Below, piece after piece: positions 34,836 to 43,615 of a stretch of DNA of 64,000 nt. Numbering within the stretch: position 1 is the stretch's first letter; each line of letters opens with the position of its first letter. Origin of the DNA: Microbacterium ginsengiterrae (GTDB lineage: Bacteria; Actinomycetota; Actinomycetes; Actinomycetales; Microbacteriaceae). The position numbers were made by a program, and so were the translations under genes. The stretch covers positions 992,001 through 1,056,000 of the forward strand of contig NZ_JACHMU010000001.1 of assembly GCF_014205075.1 (NCBI RefSeq), written 5' to 3'. The notes under the pieces are model-generated. The model saw nothing but the letters and a program-made list of their open reading frames with translations. It had not been told where the DNA came from and did not search any database.

Positions 34836-35819
34836 TCAGCGCGCGACGCTGGCTGCCTGCAGTTCGTTGCGCAGAACGACGGTGCGCGGCGGCTGGTCGT
34901 CGCCCGCGATGCGCCCGAGAAGCATCTTCGCGGCGGTCACGCCCATGTGCCGCGCCGGCAGCCGCACCACGGTCACCGCCGACGGCGACAGCGTGGTGAA
35001 CGGCAATGACCCGATCACTGCGACGCCGACCTTCGGAGGCGTCAGCCCGTGCTCCGTGAGCACCTGGATGGCCCCGACGCCGATGAGGTTGTTCCCCGCC
35101 ACCACAGCGTCCGGAGGCTCAGGGAGCGCGAGGAGCTCTTCCATGACCTCTCGCCCACCATCCACCCGGAACGTCGCGAAACGCAGTAGCGCATCGACGT
35201 CAACGTCCGGCTGAGCACGAGTGAGTGCGTCGCGCCATCCGGCGGCTCGTTCGGCGGCCGTGTCGATGTGCTCCGGCCCACCGATATAGGCGATGCGCTG
35301 GTACCCCTCGTCGATCAGCGCGCGCGTCGCCGACGTCCCCGCAGCACGGTTGGCCATCACCACCCCATCGATGTCGTACGTCGTGCTGCGGTCCACAGCG
35401 ACGAGCGGCCTTCCCGTGGCGAGGATCGGAGCGAGGTCCGACTCCTCGGAGGCCGTGGCGATGATCACGCCCGACATGTTCTCCGACATCGCGATCTGAA
35501 GGTACGTCGCCTCTTTGTCGGTCTGCGCATCCGAATTGCACAGCACGACCGAATACCCCGCTTCGGAAGCGACGTCCTCCACCCCTCGCGCCATCTCGGT
35601 GAAGTACGGATTCTCTATGTCGGGGATGATCAGACCGATCACCTCGGAGCTCTGCCGCCTGAGGGTCCGTGCGGTGCGGTTGGGCACGAAGTTCAGCTGC
35701 GCGGCGGCGTCGCGCACCGCAGCGGACTTCTCAACAGAAACGCTCGTGCCATTGAAGACGCGCGAAACCGTCGCGGGAGACACTCCCGCGAGGCGGGCGA
35801 CGTCGTAGATCGTTGCCAT
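34836..35819 (-). CDS. LacI-family transcriptional regulator of the D-arabinan locus
   Basis: A 327-residue LacI/GalR regulator. The helix-turn-helix TIYDVARLAGVSPATVSRVF opens the protein, followed by the hinge and a periplasmic-binding-protein-like effector domain (IGLIIPDIENPYFTEMARGV, AGNNLIGVGAIQVL). ATG 35819 gives the family-typical MATIYDVARLAG start; upstream in-frame residues have no support. It lies between the kinase operon and the divergent GH172 gene, and all five GAAAYCGATTTC-like palindromes in the window flank genes of the same locus, so it is the probable repressor of all of them. The inducer is presumably D-arabinose or an arabino-oligosaccharide. Confidence 0.93.
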   Translation of the reverse strand: MATIYDVARLAGVSPATVSRVFNGTSVSVEKSAAVRDAAAQLNFVPNRTARTLRRQSSEVIGLIIPDIENPYFTEMARGVEDVASEAGYSVVLCNSDAQTDKEATYLQIAMSENMSGVIIATASEESDLAPILATGRPLVAVDRSTTYDIDGVVMANRAAGTSATRALIDEGYQRIAYIGGPEHIDTAAERAAGWRDALTRAQPDVDVDALLRFATFRVDGGREVMEELLALPEPPDAVVAGNNLIGVGAIQVLTEHGLTPPKVGVAVIGSLPFTTLSPSAVTVVRLPARHMGVTAAKMLLGRIAGDDQPPRTVVLRNELQAASVAR

Positions 35820-35901
35820 GACCACCCTCACTGCACATTCCGGCTCGACCCGGAGTGATTGCAACAGTATCGCGCGGGCGGTGCCCTGTGGCGCAGACGC
35901 A

Positions 35902-35915
35902 TGAAATCGATTACA
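35902..35915. promoter_or_regulatory. LacI operator between the lacI-type gene and GH172
   Basis: TGAAATCGATTACA, one arm changed from the perfect palindrome. A possible plus-strand -10 TACAGT (35912-35917) overlaps it, 45 bases before the GH172 ATG. Lying in the divergent interval it could control both GH172 and the regulator itself. Confidence 0.75.
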
Positions 35916-35962
35916 GTTGTCGCAACCATCGAGCATCGAAACACAAGGACGTGAACGAACAG

Positions 35963-37096
35963 ATGACTTTCGCACCCTCTGACCTGTCGACGATCGCCGC
36001 TCTACGCTCCGTGCAGACGCGGTCCATCTCACCGGAGAACTTCGACGGATCGGTCGGCGGCGGCGGGCGGGCGACCGAAGGTACGGGTGCCGACTGTGCC
36101 CGCGACCTCGGCCCCGGATGGAAGATCTCCCCGAGTGTCGACATCAAAGCGGGCGAGACCTTCGATCTGGCGAACATCCAGGGTGCGGGAAAGATCACAC
36201 ACATCTGGATCACCACCCACACGGACAACTGGCGCACGCTCCTCCTGCGCGCGTTCTGGGACGGTGAGGCGGAGCCTGCCGTGGAGGTGCCGTACGGCGA
36301 CTTCTTCTGCAACGGCTGGGGAGTCTTCGCGCAGGTGAACTCGCAGGCCATCGCCGCCAACCCTCACGGAGGCTTCAACTCCTATTGGCCGATGCCGTTC
36401 AGGGACGGTGCTCGCCTGACACTGGAGAACACCTCCACGGTCGACGTCCGCGTCTACTACCAGGTCACCTACGAGATCGGCGGCGACTACTCGAACGATG
36501 CATACTTCCACGCGCAGTGGCGTCGTTCGAATCCCCTTGAGGACCGTACTCCCCATGTCATCCTCGAGGGGATCGAGGGACAGGGGCAGTACGTGGGCAC
36601 GTACATCGCCTGGGGTGTCAACTCCAACGGCTGGTGGGGTGAGGGCGAGATCAAGTTCTATCTCGACGGCGACACCGACTATCCGACGATCGCGGGAACC
36701 GGTACCGAGGACTACTTCGGCGGGGCGTGGAACTTCGACATCCCCGGTCAGGGATACACGGCATTCTCCACGCCGTACCTCGGCATGCCGCAGGTGATCC
36801 GCCCCGACGGGCTCTACGTCAGCCAGCAGCGCTTCGGCATGTACCGTTGGCACCTCCTCGACCCGATCCACTTCCGCACCGGCATCCCCAAGGTGGACAT
36901 CCAGGCTCTCGGCTGGCGGAGCGGCTGGCGCTATCTGCCGCTGCGCGACGACATCGCCTCCACGGCGGTGTTCTATCTCGACCGGCCGACGGCCCGTCGC
37001 CCGCGGACGCCCAGTGCGGACGACATGGAGGTCCACCTGGGGACGGCTCCGGTTCCCGACATCGGCGCCACCCCTCCTCGCGCGCCGCAGAGCTGA
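35963..37096 (+). CDS. GH172 (DUF2961) glycoside hydrolase, candidate exo-alpha-D-arabinofuranosidase
   Basis: A 377-residue DUF2961 protein. Family hallmarks are GAGKITHIWITTHTDNWRTLL, VPYGDFFCNGWG, YYQVTYEIG, GIEGQGQYVGTYIAWG, GTGTEDYFGGAWNF and FGMYRWHLLDPI; the GTEDYFGGAW glutamate is in the catalytic region. GH172 enzymes known to date act on furanosides: a difructose-dianhydride enzyme in Bifidobacterium and exo-alpha-D-arabinofuranosidases in arabinan degraders. No signal peptide, so probably cytoplasmic. ATG 35963 is preferred; GTG 35951 would sit on its own AAGGA. First gene of a four-gene plus-strand run. Confidence 0.9.
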   Translation: MTFAPSDLSTIAALRSVQTRSISPENFDGSVGGGGRATEGTGADCARDLGPGWKISPSVDIKAGETFDLANIQGAGKITHIWITTHTDNWRTLLLRAFWDGEAEPAVEVPYGDFFCNGWGVFAQVNSQAIAANPHGGFNSYWPMPFRDGARLTLENTSTVDVRVYYQVTYEIGGDYSNDAYFHAQWRRSNPLEDRTPHVILEGIEGQGQYVGTYIAWGVNSNGWWGEGEIKFYLDGDTDYPTIAGTGTEDYFGGAWNFDIPGQGYTAFSTPYLGMPQVIRPDGLYVSQQRFGMYRWHLLDPIHFRTGIPKVDIQALGWRSGWRYLPLRDDIASTAVFYLDRPTARRPRTPSADDMEVHLGTAPVPDIGATPPRAPQS

Positions 37097-37101
37097 TCCG
37101 C

Positions 37102-38262
37102 GTGCGCCGCGCCGCTGCGCTCATCGGGATCACCGCGTTGCTGGCCACGACGGGGTGCACCGCATCGACGCCTGCCGAGCCGCGCGATGCCGCCTTGTCC
37201 GCGACCGTGGATGACAGACCGACCGCGATCGCCATCTCGGACGGCGATCTGTGGCCGAGCTGCTGGTCAGACGATGGTGCCCTCTATACCGCGAACGGGG
37301 ACGGCGCCGGTTTCGGATATGAGTTCAGCGACGTCGTCATGAACCGGGTGACCGGGACCCCGGAGGCCGATGATCTCGACGGAGAGGCGCTCGCCCTGGG
37401 CGACGACCTCGGCCAGGTCTGGTCGGGCGAGGGGTTCACGAGGAAGCCGACGGGGATGCTGTGCACCGACGGCTCCCTGTACCTCGCGGTGCAGGACCTG
37501 GCGTTGGACTTTAACTCGGCGCCGGCCGCCACCGTCGCACGCAGCGACGATCACGGGCGAACATGGTCATGGGACAGATCGGCGCCCATGTTCGATGACG
37601 GCGTGTTCACGACGATATGGTTCGCCGATTTCGGCAAGGATGCCGCCTCCGCTCCCGACCCCGAGTTCGCCTACGCGTTCGGATTGGACGGGAACTGGCG
37701 AGATTCGTTCACTGATGCCGTGCCCGATCCGACGGAGCTCTTCCTCGCGCGTGTACCGACGGCATCAGTTCAGGATGTCGCGACATGGGAGTTCTACGCC
37801 GGCGAGCCCGGCGACGTCGAGGCGACGTGGACCGACGGGATCGGTGCCAAACGCCCGGTGCTCGTCGATGAACGTCGACAGCATCCGAGCGATGAGGATG
37901 CCGAGAGGGACGAGGGCGGGAACGGGCAGACCGTCGGCGCACACGACCTCAGCGTGCTCTCGCAGGGCGGCGTGACCTATCTGCCGGGACGCGACCGATA
38001 TCTGTACACATCGTGGACCGAGTTCACGTTCGAGTTCTATGAGTCGCCGACCCCGTGGGGACCGTGGTCTCTTCTCCTTTCGGAGGACTTCGGCGCCTAC
38101 CCCTGGTCCGAGGACCGGATCGGCGGGTACGGTACGACGATCCCGTCGAAGTTCGTGTCCGACGATGAGACGACCCTGTGGCTCCAGTCCAATGTGTGCC
38201 CGTGCGCCCCCGCCGGGGCATCGTCGTACTGGTTCGGCCTGCGCGAGATGACATTGGAATGA
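37102..38262 (+). CDS. DUF4185-like five-bladed propeller lipoprotein (possible second D-arabinanase or arabinan-binding protein)
   Basis: A 386-residue exported lipoprotein: basic start VRRAAALIG, hydrophobic core, lipobox LLATTGC. The mature part repeats propeller-blade patterns (SDDHGRTWSWDRSAP, GLDGNWR, ELFLARVPTASV..VATWEFYAG, SPTPWGPWSLL) resembling those of DUF4185/GH183 proteins, but the canonical GDTFG start of that domain is not seen. It could be a diverged endo-acting enzyme or a surface binding protein. GTG 37102 lies five bases after the GH172 stop, so the two are co-transcribed; the ribosome-binding site is weak. Assignment to the family is moderate. Confidence 0.65.
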   Translation: MRRAAALIGITALLATTGCTASTPAEPRDAALSATVDDRPTAIAISDGDLWPSCWSDDGALYTANGDGAGFGYEFSDVVMNRVTGTPEADDLDGEALALGDDLGQVWSGEGFTRKPTGMLCTDGSLYLAVQDLALDFNSAPAATVARSDDHGRTWSWDRSAPMFDDGVFTTIWFADFGKDAASAPDPEFAYAFGLDGNWRDSFTDAVPDPTELFLARVPTASVQDVATWEFYAGEPGDVEATWTDGIGAKRPVLVDERRQHPSDEDAERDEGGNGQTVGAHDLSVLSQGGVTYLPGRDRYLYTSWTEFTFEFYESPTPWGPWSLLLSEDFGAYPWSEDRIGGYGTTIPSKFVSDDETTLWLQSNVCPCAPAGASSYWFGLREMTLE

Positions 38263-38299
38263 TCGACGGGCGAGACACACCTGACAGAAGGAGGAGAAC

Positions 38300-39046
38300 A
38301 TGACAGAGGTGACATACCCGGACCTCGCGGGCAAGCTCGTCGTGATCACCGGCGGTGGTCGCGGAATCGGACTCGCGACGGCGCGACGGTTCACTGCGCA
38401 GGGGGCACGCGTCGTCGTGCTCGACCTCGCGAACGGCGATTCCGACCTGGAAGCGGAGTTCGTCGAGCTGGACGTGACGGACGCCTCAGCGGTCTCGGCC
38501 GCTGCGGACAAGCTCGTCGCAAGCTTGGGCAGTCCGGACATCGTCCTCAACGCCGCAGGGATCGTCCGCTCGGCCAGCGCCGAGGAAATGTCGGCCGAAG
38601 ACTGGTCGACGGTGCTCGATGTGAACCTCTCCGGCACGTTCCACGTCTGCCAGGCGTTCGGGCGGCACATGCTCGCCGCCCACCGGGGCACGATCGTCAA
38701 CATCGCGTCCATGAGCGCGACCGTGAGCAACTACCCGCAGAAGCAGATCAGCTACAACGCCTCGAAGGCGGGGGTCGTGCACCTCACGAAGACCCTCGCG
38801 GGCGAGTGGGCCGACCGCGGAGTCCGGGTCAACTCGATCTCGCCCGGATACATCGCCACGGATCTCACCGCGGCCTTGCTCGAGCGCGAGCCGGAGCTCG
38901 GCGAGGTCTGGCGCGACCGCACCCCGACGGGTCGGCTCGGCACCCCTGACGAGGTCGCCTCGATAATCCTCTTCCTCGCTTCGGACGCATCGAGCCTGAT
39001 GACCGGGTCCGACGTCATCGCCGACGGCGGATACACCGTCTGGTGA
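38300..39046 (+). CDS. SDR-family dehydrogenase, candidate pentose/polyol dehydrogenase
   Basis: A 248-residue short-chain dehydrogenase. It has the NAD loop TGGGRGIG, NAAG, the catalytic Ser in NIASMSATVSN, the YNASK pair and PGYIATDLT, ending in a classical DGGYTVW tail. AGGAGGAGAAC before the ATG is a strong ribosome-binding site. In this locus, next to a lactonase gene, it may oxidise D-arabinose to its lactone or handle D-arabinitol; the substrate cannot be read from sequence. Confidence 0.88.
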   Translation: MTEVTYPDLAGKLVVITGGGRGIGLATARRFTAQGARVVVLDLANGDSDLEAEFVELDVTDASAVSAAADKLVASLGSPDIVLNAAGIVRSASAEEMSAEDWSTVLDVNLSGTFHVCQAFGRHMLAAHRGTIVNIASMSATVSNYPQKQISYNASKAGVVHLTKTLAGEWADRGVRVNSISPGYIATDLTAALLEREPELGEVWRDRTPTGRLGTPDEVASIILFLASDASSLMTGSDVIADGGYTVW

Positions 39047-39083
39047 TCGCCCGGGCGGGCGGCGCTGCCCGTACGATCGAGGG

Positions 39084-40112
39084 ATGACCGCCTCCCCTCT
39101 CGTCCTGGTCGCCAATGCCGGCGATGGCACCGTGAGTTCCTTCCGCCTCGACAACGGACAGCTTGAGCGGCTCTCCGTGTCCGAAGGTCTCCCGGGATGT
39201 TCGACCTTCGCCGTGGACGCTGCCCGCGACATCGTCCACGCCGCGGTGAAGGGGGAACCAGCCGGGATCCTCACCCTCTCGCTGGATCGGGAGAGCGGAC
39301 AGCTGACGCCGAAGTCCCGGATGGATCTTCCTGCCGGCGGCATGAACTATCTGGCGCTCACGAAAGATGGCGCCGGGCTGCTCGGCGCCTCTTATGGCGG
39401 CGGATACGGCATCAGTTGCCCGGTGACCGGCGGCGTCGTCGGCGAGCCCGTTTCCCGGATCGAGTTCCCCAACCTGCACTCCGTTCTCCCTTCCGCTGAC
39501 GGCCGGTTCGCGTATTTCGTCTCGCTCGGAGCAGATCTCGTGGCGCAGTACGCCTTGTCGGCGGACCTTCGACTTGTACCGCTCGCCCCCGAGACGGTCG
39601 CAGCTCCAGCGGGAAGTGGCCCGCGGCATCTGATCCTCAACGATGCGCAGGATGCGGTGTACGTGCTCACCGAGTTCTCCGGGGAGGTGCTGCACTACAG
39701 CCGCGACACGGTCACCGGCGCTCTGGAGTTCCGCGACGTCGCGACCGCCTATGACACGACGGCCGGGCTCGGCCACAGCGTGTTCGGCGCCGACCCTCTC
39801 GAGCACCACTACATCTGGGGTGCGGATCTGCACGCGAGCGCGGACGAGCGCAGTCTCTGGGCGTCTGAACGTACAGAGAGCACCCTGGGCGCGGTGACCG
39901 TCGGCGGCGACGGGTCGTTGACCGCCCCCTCGCGCTTCACGGTCACCGAGACGCAGCCTCGAGGGTTTGCGATCAGCCGCGACGGGGCCTACCTCGTCGC
40001 GGCTGGTGAGAAGTCGACGACCGTCTCGCTGTACGCAGTACACGATGACGACCTCGAGCTCGTCCAGCGCATCGAGACGGGCAACGGGGCGAACTGGGTC
40101 CGCTTCGTCTGA
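39084..40112 (+). CDS. Lactonase family protein (6-phosphogluconolactonase-like seven-bladed propeller)
   Basis: A 342-residue PF10282 lactonase. Blade motifs include LVANAGDGTVSSFRLDNG, SYGGGYGISCPV, LPSADGRFAYFVSLGADLVA, APAGSGPRHLILN and GNGANWVRFV. Family members hydrolyse sugar lactones. It has a leaderless-type signal of its own (TACGAT six bases before ATG 39084) although it follows the dehydrogenase closely. SDR plus lactonase suggests an oxidative side branch, D-arabinose to D-arabinonate. It converges with the transporter genes. Confidence 0.88.
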   Translation: MTASPLVLVANAGDGTVSSFRLDNGQLERLSVSEGLPGCSTFAVDAARDIVHAAVKGEPAGILTLSLDRESGQLTPKSRMDLPAGGMNYLALTKDGAGLLGASYGGGYGISCPVTGGVVGEPVSRIEFPNLHSVLPSADGRFAYFVSLGADLVAQYALSADLRLVPLAPETVAAPAGSGPRHLILNDAQDAVYVLTEFSGEVLHYSRDTVTGALEFRDVATAYDTTAGLGHSVFGADPLEHHYIWGADLHASADERSLWASERTESTLGAVTVGGDGSLTAPSRFTVTETQPRGFAISRDGAYLVAAGEKSTTVSLYAVHDDDLELVQRIETGNGANWVRFV

Positions 40113-40153
40113 GCGGAACCGGTTCGCCCCGTCGCACCGGTCGACGCGACCTC

Positions 40154-41047
40154 TTATTTCAGTCCGGCCATCTTGATGTTGCCGATGATCTGGCGTTGGA
40201 AGATGAGGAAGAGGATCACGACCGGCGCCGCCGCCAGCACTGATCCGGCCATCAACAGGCCCAGCTCGGTCGACCGCTCAGAGCGGAAGGTCGCGAGGTA
40301 CTGCTGGACGACGAAGCGCTCCGGTGACGTGATCGTCATGATCGGCCACACGTAGGAGTTCCAGTAGGCGAGGAACGAGGTGATCCCCATCACCACGAAC
40401 GGCGGTTTCGACAGCGGAAGGAAGATCCGCACGAAGATCGCGAACCGTCCGCAGCCGTCGAGCATCGCGGCCTCTTCCAGACTGGCGGGGATGTTCAGGT
40501 AGAACTGGCGGATGAAGAAGACGGTCGCCGCCGCCGCCGCGCCCGGAACCACGAGCACGGCGAGCGTGTCGAGCATCGACAGGCGGGTGACGACGATGAA
40601 ACTCGTCAACAGGATCGTCATGCCGGGGATGAACATCGTGGTGATGACGATCGTCCAGATCGTCCGCTTGAACCGGAAGTCGAGGCGAGCGAACGCGTAG
40701 GCCGCGAGCGAGTTGATGGTCAGACTCAGCAGGGTGAACAGGACCGCGCCGAGAAACGTCCACCCCATCGTGAGGGTGAAGGTCGGATCAGCGAGGATCT
40801 GGGCGTAGTTCTCCCATTTCCACACCTCGGGGAAGAACTGGAAAGGCGTCTGGATGACCTCGGTCTTCGCCTTGAAGCCGGCGATGACCATCCAGGCCAA
40901 CGGGAAGAGCGCGGCGACGAGGAACAGGGCCCCCGCGAGCACTTTGCCGATGAGGACGATCCACGAGCCGGGGGTGCGCGGCAGCCGGGGTTGCTTGGGC
41001 TCCTTGCCCGCGAGGACGATACGAGTGGTCTCCTGCATGGAGGTCAT
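40154..41047 (-). CDS. Carbohydrate ABC transporter permease (MalG type)
   Basis: A 297-residue inner-membrane permease with six membrane segments and the EAA loop EEAAMLDGCGRFAIFVRIFL that docks the ATPase. A 30-residue basic cytoplasmic head precedes the first helix. It begins one base after the MalF-type stop, so the two are coupled. With the binding protein upstream it forms an importer of CUT1 type, which usually takes oligosaccharides. No ATPase gene lies in the cluster, so a shared MsiK-type ATPase is presumed. Confidence 0.93.
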   Translation of the reverse strand: MTSMQETTRIVLAGKEPKQPRLPRTPGSWIVLIGKVLAGALFLVAALFPLAWMVIAGFKAKTEVIQTPFQFFPEVWKWENYAQILADPTFTLTMGWTFLGAVLFTLLSLTINSLAAYAFARLDFRFKRTIWTIVITTMFIPGMTILLTSFIVVTRLSMLDTLAVLVVPGAAAAATVFFIRQFYLNIPASLEEAAMLDGCGRFAIFVRIFLPLSKPPFVVMGITSFLAYWNSYVWPIMTITSPERFVVQQYLATFRSERSTELGLLMAGSVLAAAPVVILFLIFQRQIIGNIKMAGLK

Positions 41048-41048
41048 G

Positions 41049-41996
41049 TCAGTCCACCAGCCTCTCCGAGTTGACGAACCGGAACACGACAGCCGACACG
41101 GTACCGAGGACGACGAACATGAGCAGCGCCGCCGCGATCGAGTAGCCGACGTTGATGTCGTTGCGGAAGTGATTGAAGATGAACAGGTTCGGCAGCATGG
41201 TCGAATCGAGCGGACCGCCGTTGGTCATGACGAGCGGGAGCTCGAACTGCTGGATCGCTGCGACGAATCCGGTGATCAGCAGGTAGAGGAGGATGTTCTT
41301 CATCTGCGGCAGGGTGATGTAGATGGTCTTCTGCCACCAGTTGGCCCCCTCCATCGCGGCGGCCTCGTAGAACTCCTGCGGGATGTCCACCATGGCGGCG
41401 ACCATGATCAGCGAGGTGAGACCCATGCCGAGCCAGATCGCCGGCACGGCGATGGCGAGCAACGCCCATGCCGGGTCGCCGATCCATGCGATCGGGTCGA
41501 TGCCGAACAACGCGAGGAACCAGTTCAGCAGTCCGCCGGAGTAGTCGTAGATCAGGACGAAGATGATCGAGGTGATGACGGACGAGATGATCGTGGGGAT
41601 GTAGATGCTGACCTTGAGAACGCCTGCGAACTTCCTGCCGACGCTCACGACGAGGCTGGCGAACAGGAACGCGAGGACGAGCATCGGGGGCACCGTCATC
41701 GCGACGAAGACGAACCCTCGCCCCACCGCCGCCCAGAACAGGCGATCGGACATGACGTCAGTGAAGTTCTTCCACCCGACGAATTCCGGCTCCTTGTAGA
41801 AGCTCCAGTCCTGGAATGAGAGATAACCTGCGTAGATCGCCGGCCAGATCACGAAGATCCCCAGCAGGATCAGGACCGGGAGAAGGAACAGGTAGGCGAC
41901 CTTGTTGTCGCGGTACTTGTATCGATCCGGGTTCCTCTGCTGCGGCGCATCCTCTCGGTTCTGTGCTCTGCTCGGCGTCACCGTCTGCGTGACCAT
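41049..41996 (-). CDS. Carbohydrate ABC transporter permease (MalF type)
   Basis: A 315-residue permease. After a cytoplasmic head with NPDRYKYRDNKVAYLFLLPV there are six membrane segments and the EAA loop EFYEAAAMEGANWWQKTIYI. It pairs with the MalG-type permease downstream. It is separated from the binding-protein gene by a strong stem-loop (42027-42060), which probably lets the binding protein be made in excess. Confidence 0.93.
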   Translation of the reverse strand: MVTQTVTPSRAQNREDAPQQRNPDRYKYRDNKVAYLFLLPVLILLGIFVIWPAIYAGYLSFQDWSFYKEPEFVGWKNFTDVMSDRLFWAAVGRGFVFVAMTVPPMLVLAFLFASLVVSVGRKFAGVLKVSIYIPTIISSVITSIIFVLIYDYSGGLLNWFLALFGIDPIAWIGDPAWALLAIAVPAIWLGMGLTSLIMVAAMVDIPQEFYEAAAMEGANWWQKTIYITLPQMKNILLYLLITGFVAAIQQFELPLVMTNGGPLDSTMLPNLFIFNHFRNDINVGYSIAAALLMFVVLGTVSAVVFRFVNSERLVD

Positions 41997-42026
41997 TTAC
42001 CCACCTCGTCGTCGGTTCGGACGCGT

Positions 42027-42060
42027 ACTTCGGGGGCCGGCGTCGGCCGGCCCCCGAAGT
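42027..42060. terminator. Stem-loop between the binding-protein and permease genes
   Basis: A perfect 15-bp stem (42027-42041 with 42046-42060) with a 4-base loop, 8 bases after the binding-protein stop. There is no T-tract, so it is more likely a partial terminator or 3'-end stabiliser for the upstream gene than a full stop. Confidence 0.8.
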
Positions 42061-42068
42061 GGTCGACA

Positions 42069-43439
42069 TCAGTTGCTGGGCGCCTTGTCCGCAAGGCCGT
42101 CTCGGTCGATCACGGTCTGGATCGCCTGCTCGGCGGTCTTGATCGCGTCATCGGTCGAGGCGGATCCCTTCATGACGGACTCGAAGGCAGTCCCCACTGC
42201 GAGCGAGACATCCCAGGGGTAGGTCGGCTCGGGGATGGCAGTGGGTGCGATGTCGTTGACGATGACATCCGACCACGGGGCGTCCGCGGCGGCGCTGTCG
42301 TCGGCGACGGCATCCTGGACCGACTGACGGACGGGCACCTTCGTGAACTGCGTGTCCACGAAGAAGGGGACGAGGTTCTCCGGGTCGCCGGCGATGGCCC
42401 AGCTGAGGAACTCCCCGGCCGCCTCCGCGTTCTTCGACTTCGCGTCCACGACCCACTTGAAGTTGCCCAGGGTCGTGGCCGTCCGGCCGTCCGCTCCCGG
42501 TGCGTTCGGGAACGCGCCGATGCCCGTCGAGCCGAGCAGGTCGGGGTAGTCCGACCCGACCTCGGACATCATCCACGAGCCGGACACCTTGAAGGCGACC
42601 TTCTCCTCACCGAAGTCCTTGGCCTCGACATACGCGGCGAGGGGCTGCTTGGGCATGTAGCCGTTGTCCCACAGCGCCTTGTACTGCTCCATCATCGCGC
42701 GATAGCCGTCGTCGTCGATGTTCGGGGCGGTCCAGTCGTCATTGAGCGCGGTGTGTCCGGTGAAGTTGTACTGCTGGCCGACGGAGGACCACGCGAACGT
42801 GGGAGCGTCCTGAGCCGGCGAGATGCAGTACTGGCCGCCCTCGAGCGTCGGAGCGATCTTCTCGCAGGCCGCCATCAGCTCTTCCCAGGTCTCCGGACCG
42901 TTCTCCGCGTCGACACCCGCGGCCTCGAGGATGTCCTTGTTCCAGAACAGCACCGTCTGGGGCTCGAGGAGGAGCGGATACGCATAGAAGGTGCCGTCGA
43001 GTTCGGAGACGGGCTTGGCTGCATCGATGATCTCGGCGAGGGCGTCCTCGGGGACGATCGAGTCGAGGTCGTGCAGCTGGCCGGCGTTTACGGCGTCCTG
43101 GATGCTGCCCGAGTGCGTGTAGACGTCAGGGGCCTTGCCCGCGGCCTGGGCGGCCTTCATCTTCTGGTCCCATGCGTCCGCCGGCACCTCGGTGTCGACG
43201 ACCTTGATCTCGTCCTGCGACTCGTTGAACTGCTTGACGATGTTCGCGTACCACTCGTTCTCGACCGGGGTGAAGGTGCGATGCCAGAACTGGATGGTGG
43301 TGACGCCGTCCTCTCCTGCGCCGTCGCCGGCGGCTTCGCCCGGTGTGCTGGAGCCGCAACCGGCAAGAAGTCCGGCCGCGGTGACCGCGCCAAGCGCGGA
43401 CAGCGCGATCCGCCTTCTGCGAGATGTGTTGATTGCCAT
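42069..43439 (-). CDS. Sugar ABC transporter substrate-binding lipoprotein
   Basis: A 456-residue extracellular solute-binding protein of family 1. The signal peptide RRRRIALSALGAVTAAG leads to the lipobox GLLAGC. The mature part has the family features VTTIQFWHRTFTP and AYVEAKDFGEEKVAFKVSGSWM. ATG 43439 follows AGGAGGAACTC. Its promoter carries the locus operator in its spacer. It probably captures arabino-oligosaccharides released by the surface endo-enzyme encoded just upstream. Confidence 0.93.
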   Translation of the reverse strand: MAINTSRRRRIALSALGAVTAAGLLAGCGSSTPGEAAGDGAGEDGVTTIQFWHRTFTPVENEWYANIVKQFNESQDEIKVVDTEVPADAWDQKMKAAQAAGKAPDVYTHSGSIQDAVNAGQLHDLDSIVPEDALAEIIDAAKPVSELDGTFYAYPLLLEPQTVLFWNKDILEAAGVDAENGPETWEELMAACEKIAPTLEGGQYCISPAQDAPTFAWSSVGQQYNFTGHTALNDDWTAPNIDDDGYRAMMEQYKALWDNGYMPKQPLAAYVEAKDFGEEKVAFKVSGSWMMSEVGSDYPDLLGSTGIGAFPNAPGADGRTATTLGNFKWVVDAKSKNAEAAGEFLSWAIAGDPENLVPFFVDTQFTKVPVRQSVQDAVADDSAAADAPWSDVIVNDIAPTAIPEPTYPWDVSLAVGTAFESVMKGSASTDDAIKTAEQAIQTVIDRDGLADKAPSN

Positions 43440-43536
43440 GAGTTCCTCCTCAGGAACGCGATTCGACATCGAATCGATGCTGTTCGGCTGGTGCCATGGG
43501 CCGGGCCGACGGGTCGTCGTCGACCGGGTAGAGGCC

Positions 43537-43565
43537 ACGTTAGACGAAATCGATTTCAACCACAA
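43537..43565 (-). promoter_or_regulatory. Promoter of the sugar transporter operon with LacI operator in the spacer
   Basis: Minus strand: -35 TTGTGG (43560-43565), 17-base spacer, -10 TAACGT (43537-43542). The palindrome GAAATCGATTTC (43546-43557) fills the spacer, the same geometry as in the kinase promoter at 34768-34797. Confidence 0.85.
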
Positions 43566-43600
43566 GAGAGGCGGGGCGGAACTCTCCGCACCCGCCTCTC
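43566..43600. terminator. Terminator after the GH183 gene
   Basis: GAGAGGCGGG (43566-43575) pairs with CCCGCCTCTC (43591-43600); inside it a second 5-bp stem (GCGGA with TCCGC) closes a 4-base loop. It starts 15 bases beyond the GH183 stop on the minus strand and abuts the -35 box of the transporter promoter. Confidence 0.75.
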
Positions 43601-43615
43601 GACGCGCGTCCGAGG

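Noticed and set aside
36520..36540. GTTCGAATCC-like string resembling a tRNA T-arm
   Set aside because: It lies inside the GH172 reading frame and no acceptor or anticodon stem could be drawn around it.
37102..38262. Sialidase or GH43 arabinanase reading of the propeller lipoprotein
   Set aside because: No Asp-box (SxDxGxTW) repeat set or GH43 catalytic pattern beyond single SDDHGRTW-like matches; DUF4185-like blades and the neighbourhood fit better.
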